The position numbers and the translations under genes were made by a program. DNA of 64,000 nucleotides from Cylicocyclus nassatus (Eukaryota; Nematoda; Chromadorea; Rhabditida; Strongylidae), in assembly GCA_958299035.1 (NCBI GenBank), contig CATQJL010000223.1, forward strand, positions 15,657,742-15,721,741. Reading direction: 5' to 3'. This document shows, piece after piece, positions 32,485-45,000 of this stretch (positions are counted from its first letter, which is position 1; the number at the start of each line of letters is the position of its first letter). The notes below the pieces were generated by a model. That model was given only the letters and a program-made list of their open reading frames with translations. It searched no databases and was not told the origin of the DNA.

Positions 32485-33029
32485 CAAATACAGGCGAATT
32501 TCAACATGTAGGTGGGCGGAGCTGGCTAGGGCGGGCGTGGCTTAGCACTCTCGCAGGTCCCGGGTCTATTTTTTCATACAGAGGCCGCATTGGAGGACCG
32601 ATCCAACGCAGATGTACTAGGGCATTCTTGAAATTCAGGTACTGTGATCGGTGGAGCATAGATATGTTTGGAAACTCCTTCAACTGAAATTGTAACCAAG
32701 TCATGAAATGAGCACATTTCTTTTCCATCATTATTGTCTTCATATTCGATGTATACAAATGCATGCAACAGCTTTGCAAAATAATCATATAATCAATATA
32801 GAATGAGTTATTCAAACATTAGTAATTTTACAATTCAATTGAGAGCACCATCATATCACAGGTCTAAGTGTAAAGAAATATTTTGGAAATCAGCAGTCGT
32901 CTTTTTGAAGTGAAAATCTCCGTCTCTATGCATTTGCTTGATTGAGCTAGATTGGCGGTAGGAGAAGAACTGAAATTGAATTGTATCAAACTGAGTCAGT
33001 GTTGAGAAGTTTAATTGGGCCCCACTTAC
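32485..33029. other. 3' flank of the muscarinic receptor gene, nothing recognised
   Basis: No domain or repeat is seen. The part next to 33,029 is receptor 3' UTR. Confidence 0.4.
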
Positions 33030-36000
33030 CTAAATCCGCCTGAAATCACCCTTAAATATTCTTGTGAGCGTTTTCTTGAATTGTTGATTGGCCATCGCAT
33101 AGCAGAACGGATTTAGCGGTGAATTCATATAGCATAGATAATAACTGATTGAATATACTAGGTTGAATAGTGGTGAGTTCTTGCAGCTTTCGCAGAAGCC
33201 ATAAACGGTAGCCATAACGTAGAATGGTGTCCACAATATGATGAAGGCTCCAAGAATAAAGGTGATAGTACGAAGAGCTTTTCGCGCACGATTCTCCGAT
33301 CGTGACTTGTACACCTGCTGAAATATACATTTTTCACTATAAAGGATGCTGCTTGCATTTTCCCAAAAGTGACACCACCGACGATTTGTGTTCATGTGTT
33401 CTTATGTGACAGAAAAATTTTCAAAGTAGAAAAAAAGTAAAAAGTCTCAAGCACAAGTTATCGGTGGCTGTTACATTAGAAAAGTAAAAAACAGGAAAAA
33501 GCATAAGCATCTCTCTAAAAGCTGTGCAGATAATATTCTTCGGGACTGGTGAGCAAACTAGGCTGTTAGGAATTAATCTAAATGTTAAGTAACTGAAAAT
33601 TAGCAAAAGCTCGGGTATGAATTATTAGCGATCACTGGCACATGTGTACCTTGAACGGATTCAGTGCTTGTAAGACACCCTGAAATTTTCACAACAAACT
33701 ATGTTAACTTAGTGTATCAAGCAGAAGCGAAACTACGGTTAGCCTGACATGCGTAGTTACACATAAAGCCGTTATTACTATTCAGCTTTGCAAGAAATTA
33801 GTAGCTTTTCATAAGATGCTAATTTTAGTTTATGGCCCTTCACTGGCAGAAGACTACTTATAAGGATACTTACAGAAGGATAAAGGGTCATAAAGTAACA
33901 TTAACAGTCATCAGTTTTAGGCAGAGATGGCTAAAAGCAACCATATTCGAGGCTCTCAAGTGGATAAAAAACAACGTTCAAAGTACTAATTTTTGAAGAC
34001 TTGAAGAAAGTGCAATCAGTATTTTGGTGCAGCCTATTATTTTCTCTATTTTGACTTTTTTCGGTTGTACCCTAATTTCACGCGTACAAGGCGCGGGGGT
34101 TTCTTCTAAAATCCATCAGCCCAAACACGCCACAACATATGCGCTAAAAACTTGACTTTGAAGTTAAATGACTAATCCAGGAGTTCATTCTGCGCTAAAC
34201 AACTGCCTTATTTCACCAATGAGGGCCCGTCCGTTTTTTCTATGCAAAAGACTCTTAGCACTAAAGAATTGTTCCCTTTTCTTGCTTCCTAATTCTGACT
34301 CTAACAACCATGAGAATCTTTATGTCCATCTCTGCAGAGAACTGATAAAGCTGCCATGGAGCCATTTATGTCAATGCATGGTATGTGAGTTGCTAAATTT
34401 ATCATGAGTGATTCTATTTGCTTTTTTTGGCACAAATCGCTCAATGACACTTGTAGCTAACAAACAATAAGTGCTGCTCTAATAAAGCAGATCATCAATA
34501 CCTCTCGTGGCCTAAATGGATTCAATGCTTGCAATACACCCTGAAAACGATAGAATACAGATATACAGATAGACAACAAAATTATCGCACAGATAGATTT
34601 AAGTACAACAATGACGTGCATCTCAGTCAGGGAGGGCAAGAGTTAGGCAACAGAACGTGCAAAACGCAATCAACGTAAGGCCGGTGAGTCGAAACTATGC
34701 GCCATTTTTTTTTTGATGGCGTCCAGTAATGTATCGGCCCCGACCCCCACCCGCCTGTTTTTGGCGCCGGAGACGTTTTGCATGGGGAGTTTTCTAGGGT
34801 GCAAAAAATCGGGTTTGTCGCCTAACGCCCCTCAGTCAGATTGCATAAAATGACATACTCAGACATTCGTGGTTAACACGCGCACTAGATCCACCCACAA
34901 AACGAAGTAGCGCGGAAAAATGAGTACTGCTGCGGCATACGCGCTTTTGCTGCGACGTTCGGGCTAATCCCGAAACTAAAAAGGAGGCGAGAGAAATTCA
35001 TAACACCCGTCGCGACTCCCGAAAATGGTCTTGGTCGCGATTAGTCGTCTAAAATGGTCTTGTCTGTAATCACGCATGCTTCGCCCTGGGCGTCTAAATT
35101 CAAAAAGGAAGTTGCGCCGTTGTGTTAGTGGTGGAGCGGGCTGATTCTTCCGGTGAATCTTGCATCTAATTTTTGATATTTGTTGTTCGAATCTGTCTTA
35201 TTGAAGTAGTCTAATACTTTGCTGGTTTAGTGAGAATTTGCTTTCATTCTGTCTTAAGAGTCGCTGTTTCTTTGTTTTTTGTTACGCATTGAAGGGTTAA
35301 AGATCAGGATTCTTTTTTGTCCCACCTTAACGATTGACTTCTTGATTTGAGTGTTCGATAAGAGTTTCTTCCTCGTCACAGCATTTTCCAGTTCTTCTCA
35401 GCGTTCGTTCGCGTTTCTTCATCCTCTCGTTAGGAAGTGTATGACAAATGCGTTCAAACCCTCTATTCAGGTAGCAATTCGCATGCTTGACCCGTTGGGA
35501 GGCAAGCAACAGAGTTCGCCCTGGTTCGATAGTCTCTCCACATCGTCGACCGCAATGAACAGTAACTCGTCGGGTTCATCCGGATCACCACTGAGTCTCT
35601 CGTCTCATCTCAGAGACAGCTCAGACGCACTCTCATGTCCCACATGGCTCTTCAATAGTCAGGTTGGTTCGTATTTTTGAACATTGCAAGACTTTTTTGT
35701 AGTATCTCTGATCACAATGCGAAACTCTTAGCATTAATTCGATTTTTCTTCTCTATGACTTCTTTTTTTGCTCTTTGTTGCCTATTCTCTATCACCTGTC
35801 CATTGTGCATCCCTATGCTGAATTCTATAATTTCATGTACATGCTTTCATGTACCCTTCCAATATATATATATATATATATCTTCAATTTAGGGGAGACC
35901 TGCGCGCTTATTCGTTCAAGCCGGAAAAGACCGAACTCGTTCCCCCATCGGTAATATATATTACATCCTTTCTATGCACATCAGCCTTAAGATGGCATCT

Positions 36001-39000
36001 TTATTTCAGAAAAAACGCACTTGTACAGTTGCAGTGGCCACCGATCCGGTCCAGGTCAGGGATGAGGACAAAGAATATGAACTCGAAACACTTTGAAGCA
36101 ATTCTATCACACATAAGCATTACTATTACTTTTGTTTGTTCCAACATGTTCTCATTATCACCGCACTAATTAGAAGAATTTCCATTTTTATATCCCATTC
36201 CACTTATGATGCTCTTGCTTATTTGTTTACATTCCTATAACTTGGAGATCCGAGGCCGTATTCAATATTCATACCTTAAGGTAAATCCTACTTCCAGGTA
36301 GTTTAATCACTCATTATGATAAGTTTTATTACTGATAATGACTGATAAAACTACCTGGAAGTAGGATTTACCTCAAGGTATCAATGATGAATACGGCCTC
36401 TCAATTCACTTAGCCACTATTATACTCCCATTCCATTTATTATGGTGATCTTGCTTTGATTCGTTTGCACTCTAACTTCAAGATCTAAATTCACTTATTT
36501 TGTGTGTGCACTCGTTATGAGAAGTTCTCAATAAACATCTATTTGAGTACTGATAAGAGAATAAACTTGAACACATGGGTATTCAATGCATTTTAAAAAA
36601 TAACTAAGAGAACAGCGATGAGCGCAAGTTGCGCCGTAATTGAATTCTCAACATTACCGGGTCTTGCGCTAAAGCTCAATTTTTCTCCCGGTCTGCGTGA
36701 GTGCGGGAGAATAACTTGTCTCGTGCAGCAATCTCCCGATCACTACGCCGGTGCCCCGAAATTCTCGCGACTGTTTTAATTAAGTCCCGCAGTCATTCTG
36801 TCGCTACATAACTTTTCTTTGCGCGCGAGTCAACCACGAGTGTCTGAGTATGGTACTTACCGTCTTTTGTTTCGGCTTTTTCCTTCGCAATGAGCGACTG
36901 CGTACGGCTGTCAACAGGCGACCAACGGCACCTTCCACGGTCTTCACACTTTCAACTCGAGATACAGCAATAAGAGGCAGGTTTGAATCATCAGGTGATT
37001 CGACCCCAGTTGTGGTCGTTGCTGGTGCTGTTGCCGTAGATGTACTTTGCGTCTGGAAATATACTAAATCCACTTCATCTTTCAAGGGGCCCCAGGCTGT
37101 AAATGAGCAATTTGAAGGCAGTAGAAGCAAATATGAGTGGCGGTCTATACGGATTCTGACAGAAAGGCCTCATACCCACTGCTAGGCAATTGCTATAATC
37201 CATTCTTTGACGAGAAATTGAATTCTATACTTTCGCCCGATACCGTACTTTGGGGGGCTAAACGTAAAAGTACGGTATTGGACGAGAGCTCACACTCAAT
37301 TTCTTGCACAAATAAATCATATGAGCTGCATTTTGAGCAGTTCTAACATGAGAAGCACGATATTTTTAGATTTGCATGGAAACGTATTTAAATGCTTATA
37401 GAATTGGGGTAATATTGACGACAATGTGATCCACATAGTGGGTACGCAGTGACTGCTACGTGGGACAATGTGATCCATATGGTGGGTCATGGCTCAAATT
37501 CTGTTAAGATAACTACTTTTGTGGGATACATTCATTTTAAAAGCTCTCCTACGCTCTGAACCTAGCAAATACTTCCGTGTTTCTGGGCTTTGTCTTAGAA
37601 TTACTGTAGGTACACTGTGATTGACAATCTGCGTAATTTTAGCTAAAAATTCTCAACTCATTCGTAAAAGGCATTCTCCCACAGGGCGGACAACCAAAAA
37701 TGCGCGTTGTCGTCAAAGTGATAAGAAAGGGTATGGGGCCGAAACTTAAAGATATGAGTAACTAAGAGCATAAACTTCAAGCAGGGTTCACAAAATCGAA
37801 ACCATAGATTTCGCATCTTCAAAAGCGCACAGTACGAAATAAGGGATCTAGGATGGTGGAAAAAGTGGAAGCGGAGTTCAAAGAATTCTAGAAGAAAAAT
37901 CCTACCGGTTGCTGGTATCTCAGCTGCTTTTTAGGTGAATCTGCACGCGCAGCTTGCTGGGACTTCATTTGTGGTGTAGTTGTTGATTCTTGCTTCTTAT
38001 TGTTCCCGGCATGGTTTCCGTGCCCATTGCGCTTTTGTGGTTCAATAATCTCCACTTCTTCTTCTTCTTGTTCTTCTTGATGTTCATCTTCTGGCTCTTC
38101 AGATGCTTTACTTGGTTCAGACACTGACATTGATTTCACTTCGGGAATGACCTCGATTCGAACTTCTTTTTGACTTTTTGGCGAGTCAGCCAGTCGTTTC
38201 ACCGACTGTAGACGTCGCAGATCATCATTTCCTACTATGGAGGAGGCGCTGTCGGCATCGATAAATTGGAAAGCAAGTTCGGTACTGGAATAAATCATGT
38301 TACATTCTGATGCTTAAGAATGGGCATAAAACTTACTTGTAGAGATGCAAATCATTGTATTCAGAGGTTGAAAGTTCGGGGCTGACACAAGGAGCAGTGC
38401 TTTCTCGTTCAAGCAGTGCAGACGGCTGTTGATAGTAAAAATGATAACTCTTCTGCGAATCGTACGGAGGCGAAAATGACCGATTTGCGGTCCGGGTCGT
38501 CGTTATATCATCGTTGGTTGTGCGCAAGATCTCGTAAGCCAGAGGTGACGACGGCGTTGACACCGATGTCGCCACTTGAATTGGCAACGCTTCAGAGGAG
38601 CTATGAACGGAGATGGAGCCGCTACGTAAGGATCCAGATCGTTGTGAAAGTGAGTTTTGGGAGGGAGAGTTGTGGGAGAGAGAAGAGTGTAGGGAGGGGG
38701 AATGCTGTGATGAATGTGAAAGCACCGGTTCACTATGTACAGAATGTGAACGTTGTGGTGACAGGCTTCTTGGGGAATGATTCAAGGGATTTAAGGGATT
38801 TGGGGATTTCGTTTCAGGAACATCGTCAGTTAAGGGGTTCACCAGCATTTCGTCAGGTGCATTTTGCGCCAGAGTCGGGTCGCAGGCAATCGGATCTGAC
38901 GGATCTATATCAAAAGCGATTGACTCGAGTACTTTGGCATCACCAAGGATTTCCTCAACTGGTGACGAAGCTGGTGCAGGTGGTTCATTGCTGCAAAAGC

Positions 39001-42000
39001 ATGTATTACGTCCCATATGCAATACCGCTCAAGATTCGTCAAAAAATACACTGAACTCCGCTAGAGTTAGAGTTCACCGAAGTCCGCGTCGCGTCGCGTT
39101 ATCCTGGTTATAATGGACGAATTCTGAGGCACCATTGGACTCAGCTCGGCTAAGCGCATCTTCGATATATAGAAATGCTGGTTTAGATACGGTATGCGGA
39201 CATTTTAGATTTCTGCCCGCGGTACGCTACTCAATGAATAAGCACACTGAGTGACCTAAAGTGAGCAAAAATCTGAAAGGATTCGTGTAAAAGGGCTTCC
39301 CTGCGCCCACCATATCCAAGTACGTACTTCTATGTATACATCGGGAGATACGCCTCACCGAGCTCAGTCGAAAGATGCCCTTGGATTTAGAATTCATTCA
39401 CTTTGAACCAAGGTATGGCGATACGACGCGAATTTTGGTGAACTTTGGTAAAATTCGCTTTTTTGACGAATTATGAGCGGTAATTATCTTCGAGTTAGAA
39501 AACTCACCTCGTTGGATTACAATTATTAGGGCAGTGGTTTACATAATTGTTGTGAATGGTCATAGTATTCCGCACAATAGAAGGACGAGATGGTGACGAC
39601 TCCTGCGCTGATGACGCTGGTTGTTTGAAACATCTGAAATTTTAGGCACATTCATGCATTCGTCCCTCACAGCCTTAGTGTTTGTTATGTGACACTTTGT
39701 ACTATATCTAGTTAGCACCCGCAGGGCAACGAGAGTGCCATTTTGATTGAATTTTCCGGATTTTGCCGGCGGCAGCCTTGATACCGACAGATATATAAGA
39801 ACGAGTTATGCGCCAAGCACGGCATGACTAGCTTGCAGCAATCAAGCACTACTTCAGTCGAGCACTTAGGCGACGGACGGCGAGAAGCGTTTACGATGAC
39901 GTCATCGCTGATTCAGCTTTGTTTATGTGCAATTGCACACGTCAATAATTTAGGGGATGGAATAAAATATTATAAAGGTTTCACATCAGAAAATGCGTGG
40001 GAAATCTAGCATTTCATGCCCCACTGTGACTGCTTTATAAAGTAGTGTTCGTTCAAGCATGGTTATACCACCGCCTTGCCAGTGTAAGAAAAGCTTTGCA
40101 ATACGTAGATGACTACAAGCCAGGCAACTCTAAGTGGACTTGTTGGCTTGGCTTGTTCCGATTCTGAAGAAGACGCTAAGCGCTGGATAGACGACTTTTT
40201 TGGGACCCGACTTGCTGAGTTTGGGACAAACGAAATTGAAAATTTTGAGGCAAGGTGGCAGAAGTGCGCAACAACGGAAAACACACCTTCGACTGAGTTT
40301 TGACATTTTCTCAATTTGGTGATTTCTGAATACGCTACGATCGTGAACGACCCAACATTTTTCCCTTTGTCCCTATTTTCATACGAACAGTCGTGAGCGT
40401 TCGTTGCATCTAACCAAAAAGTCTCCTGAGACGGCTAAAATAAAAGCCGACTGCATTCCTATACTTTTTATCGGATTGTCGATGAAGATGTCTTGAAGTG
40501 CACGGAAATGGCAAATTGAGTTGAAGATTGTTTGAGTGGCGGTTCAGACAGACAGCGGTTTTTGCATTCGAACAATGTTTGCGAATTGATTGTAAATTCA
40601 ACGAAAAGATTCTACTTGTGTGAACTCTCATTTCGGGCACATGGAATCAACATTTTCAACAATAAGATACTCAGCAGATTAATATGGAAACCTAATTGCG
40701 TAGCTAGAGGAGGTTTTTCAAACTAATCCTCTATTAAGAGCCTCCGAACAATTCAAGTTTTTGCATATGTAACCCAATATCACATTTTTCTGTCTATGGT
40801 CAGAAAATCGAGTTCTACTATGGAACATTTGTTAAGGAAACTGGTATGTTGGCTTTACCACCTCCCCTTTCGTTTCTGATCATTGCTTAGCATTTACGAC
40901 GGGGATTGCTTTTGAAAAGAGAAGCAAAACTTATTCTAATAAAGATAGAGGAACATTCCCAAACCCATGGCTGTTTATTTTGTTCAAACTCCTTTTGTTG
41001 ATCGTTACCAAAGTTTTCTTTTATGACTTCTTGAGACCCTTCTTTCCATAAAATAATCAAGGAACAATTCATGCGCAATATCTTTACTTTTTTACACTTT
41101 CGTTCAACAAGGAACGTCCCTCTTAACCAATGCCTTCGCAAAACTTTGTGCTGCCCTTAGGTTAAGTTAGTGCCAATCCTAGCGAATCTATTTTCTGTCG
41201 GTCACAGCAAAGGCCGTGTGTGCTTTTCGTTTGATAGATGACCGATGAGAAGGAAAGATGAATTGCGGAGCGCATAAGATAGAATCCCAGTCACTTCCCC
41301 TGAGGCGTCGCATCAACAAACAAATCTGAAGTGGCCCCTCTGAGAGCAAAGTGAGCATAGCTGAGCAGCGCAGAGACGTGAACGAATGTGAGAGATTGAG
41401 AACGAATAGCGAAAGCTTTGGAATATGTGCGAGAGTCGAAGCAATTAGCAACGAAGTTATAAATCAAAACCGTAACGTTTTCTTGGCTGCTTATTCTAAG
41501 CACCGTCATTATTTCCACTTCTATCTCTTTCCAGCAGTTTATAGGACATTTTGGAGGGTGAATCTCATTTGTTCCTCATTTACAGGCTCTGAGACGAGTC
41601 GACCGAAACGTAAGCCAAATAAAATTTATACTAATTTTGGTGAAGGCTTAACTACTTCAAGAAACGGTTTTAGAAACTGTTTCTTGGTTATAAAAGACAA
41701 GGATAAAGATGAGATTTCCAGCCAAACTTTTCTGAGTCTTCTCTTTTAATTCATAGGTTCTAGCGGGTTTTACTTGGGTTACTATACCAGCGAAGGCCTT
41801 CTCGATGCGTTAGTGTGAACCTTCCTTACTATGCGGTATTGAACACAAAGATCATGCAAATTTGCTTTTACTTGTAACTAATTACGATATTTTTTAAAGC
41901 TTAGAAATTGCAATGGACTTGTAAATCAAATTTTTCAGGATCAAAGCACGCAGAGAATCTTGAAACCAGCTGAAAATTTTCTTCGGATGACGTAGCTAAC

Positions 42001-45000
42001 ATCATGCCACTCCATAAAAAAATCTTTTTTCCCGCTCTCTCATCCCCGAAAATATTCTCGGATTGCCAGTTTTGAGTACTGACTGAGAACATTGGTCAAA
42101 CCATTACCCAAGTGGTAGTCAAATATTTCATTTGTGGCTAAGAAATCCAACTCTGAAGTGCCGCTCGGAATGCTCTGTCGTAGCTGACCAATCAGCGCAT
42201 CGTACCAGGAAGGAGCACGCTGATTGGTCGTCTCGGAATAACAATTTGACCAAGATTACGATTTAGGATTCGACCACGAAGAAATCTAAGCTCTCTTTGG
42301 GCTTCTCAATCACTTTTCATGCATAAAGCCGGTTACTCAGATTTGGCTGTCGTGCCTTTCTATCTCCTTCTGTGCCCGCATGATAAAGCCTTAACTCGTT
42401 AACTGACGATCATAGGCGTCCATTATAACCAAATTGGGCAGGCTTGTCAAATAATTAATGTCCACTTATTTTGGCGATTTGGCACCGTTAGTTTTAGGTT
42501 GACGAACTACGAGAGGACCTAAGTAATACAGCGACCTATCAACCCACTATGCGCATTTAGAATCTTGCAGAAGATATATCAGAACGAGGGTAAAAAAACT
42601 CACAGTAAATTAATTGGCACATCTAGCAAGGTCAAGACAGCTTTATGATTTGTCGAGGTTTTTGGTTGATAACTTCTATTCAAGTTGTTACTCTACTCTA
42701 GTATAATACATGCATAATCACAAACTTACTTGCTACTAGAGCTCGTGTCGTTATCATTTGGTGAATCAGAACTGCTCTTGTTTGCATCACTCGTACGGAC
42801 CGAAACTTCTGGCTTTCTTAACTCCGTCAACAATGCTAATCGTTTGTTTTTCTGCAATTGCACCTTATTATCAAAATACAAAAGATAGGAGGACAAAATA
42901 GCACCTGATCGCTTTTCATTGCAAGTTGCTTGGCGGCTCGATAAATACCCCAATAGAGATATAACATAACAAACAGGGTGGACCAATAATATGAAATGTA
43001 CATTCCCATATTCAAATAAGCGTTAGTCATAAATTGCACATAGCATTCGTGATCTTGTAGAATTCTGCCTTTGCCTGGAAACAGTTTTCCTAGCAACTAA
43101 GAAAGGACTAACATCTGTTTTTCTTCTATTGGCCTTTCTTCGAGCATTGTCCTCAGAGTATGACGTCATTTTGTATACTAGAGAACAAGATTTTCCGAAA
43201 AAAGTTTGGTTCCTGCTTCTCGCAAATCGCTTTTTCTATGTGGTCTTGCAAACACTGCTGCAACTTTCTGGAGCTGCTAAGAGCTTGTTACTATTCCAAA
43301 CAAGCTCTTCAATAATCTCTTGACATGCGAAATTGTCTGATCTCTCCTCAAGCGTTTCTTTGTCCCAGGGGATAGATGTGGCGAAAAACTGCAGCCTGAA
43401 GAGCGATTGATCCGGGGTGTTCGACCGCGCTGGCTTTCGCCGTATACTTTGATGTGTCCCCATAGACGCTCAACCCATGAATTTTACTGCTGCTATGTAT
43501 TTGATCAAAATCTAAGTGGATTGCAAGAGCTATGCTTTTGATGCTTTACAAATTTTGCAAATATTATCAACGAGCTAGAGTGAAGGCCATTGCAAACGTT
43601 TGCTTGTCAGAAACAACCTTGTTGACGGAGTTTGTGTTTCCATCAAAATGTCGGATGAACAATTTTCGTCTTACCTTGATTATGTGATTGTGAAAAGATA
43701 CTACAAAGAATGATGATGAAAATTCTAATTTGTTTTCACCGCAATGTTCAATTTAGTTTTGCACTACGTGATCCTTTCGATCAGAAAACGTTTCAAAGAA
43801 GCAACTTTAATGACTTTAGAATTTCTCGTCATTGCGAAAGATTAGAATTCTGGTAAGTGACGTACGACATTTTATTGAAATGATACAAACTTTTCAGCTT
43901 TATCATGGTTATTTTATCACTATATGTATAGATTGATTTTATCCCCGTAAATGCAGTCACACTAGAGTGAATAAATTAGCAAACTCAAGCTCAAAGGTGT
44001 AATCTTAGATAAAGCTAGTTATGATTTGTAACTATTCGAAAGCAAATCAAATTCGAAAATAACGGAGGTTTTAACTCACCCGTAAATGTTCCATACCCGA
44101 ATATTGACAGTGTAAATAATATACTTGGAATCTAAAAAAACGATTCATGAAATTTGTAAAAACATTACGCTGGCTTTGTGATTTTGATTTTGTGCCAAAG
44201 AGATTTTACGGTGGACCTTTATTGCCTAACGTTTCGACTAGCATGGTCTTCTTCGGAGGCCTGAAAGAGAATGCAGTTTTGTGTTCGTCAGTCTATACGA
44301 CCAAACGCCTCTTCTAACTTGCGGCGTAGACCTTGTCTAGGTACAACGTAATGGAAGACAATCTGAAGTGGAGTCACCAACCTTTATAAAGCTTATACGA
44401 GAAACCCCGCGCAGTGGCTGGCTTTTTTTTCTGAACACACAGGTGAATTTATCTGACGGTACAGTTCGAATCAAATGGCACAGAAAAAAAGCTCCAAAAA
44501 CATCCTTGTCCACGCCACGTCAGCGCATCCAACAGCTTTGAAGCGTTCCGTTGTACATAACATGTACAAAACAGCTGCAAAAGTCTGTACGGGCGAGAGC
44601 GAACGATTAGAGTCACTACAACTAGCACGCAAAATTGCTCGCAGCAATGGATACACAGCGCAATCACTGCAAAGACCATCTAGATACGTAAACGAGTCTA
44701 TGCGAAGCAACGCAACAAAATTCCCCTTTGCATGCCTTTTGTATCCGACGTTACATTTGGTCATTGAACGATGCAAAGCACGAACACAGTTACAGAACGA
44801 AGTAATGCTGGTCAACATTCCTAGCAATACTATCAGAAAGCGTTGATTAGAAATAGATTGTATGACTGTATATCTGGAAACTGTATCGTCTGCCCATACG
44901 GGAAGTTAGGTGATTGTGCAAAGCAGGGTATTGTTTACCAGCTAGAGTGCTTAAGTTGTGGAACAACTTACATAGGGGAGACCGGAAGGACACTAAGTAT

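Noticed and set aside
38416..39054. 212-codon open frame on the plus strand
   Set aside because: It is the antisense of the 654-nt receptor loop exon, which fits the receptor in phase on the minus strand.
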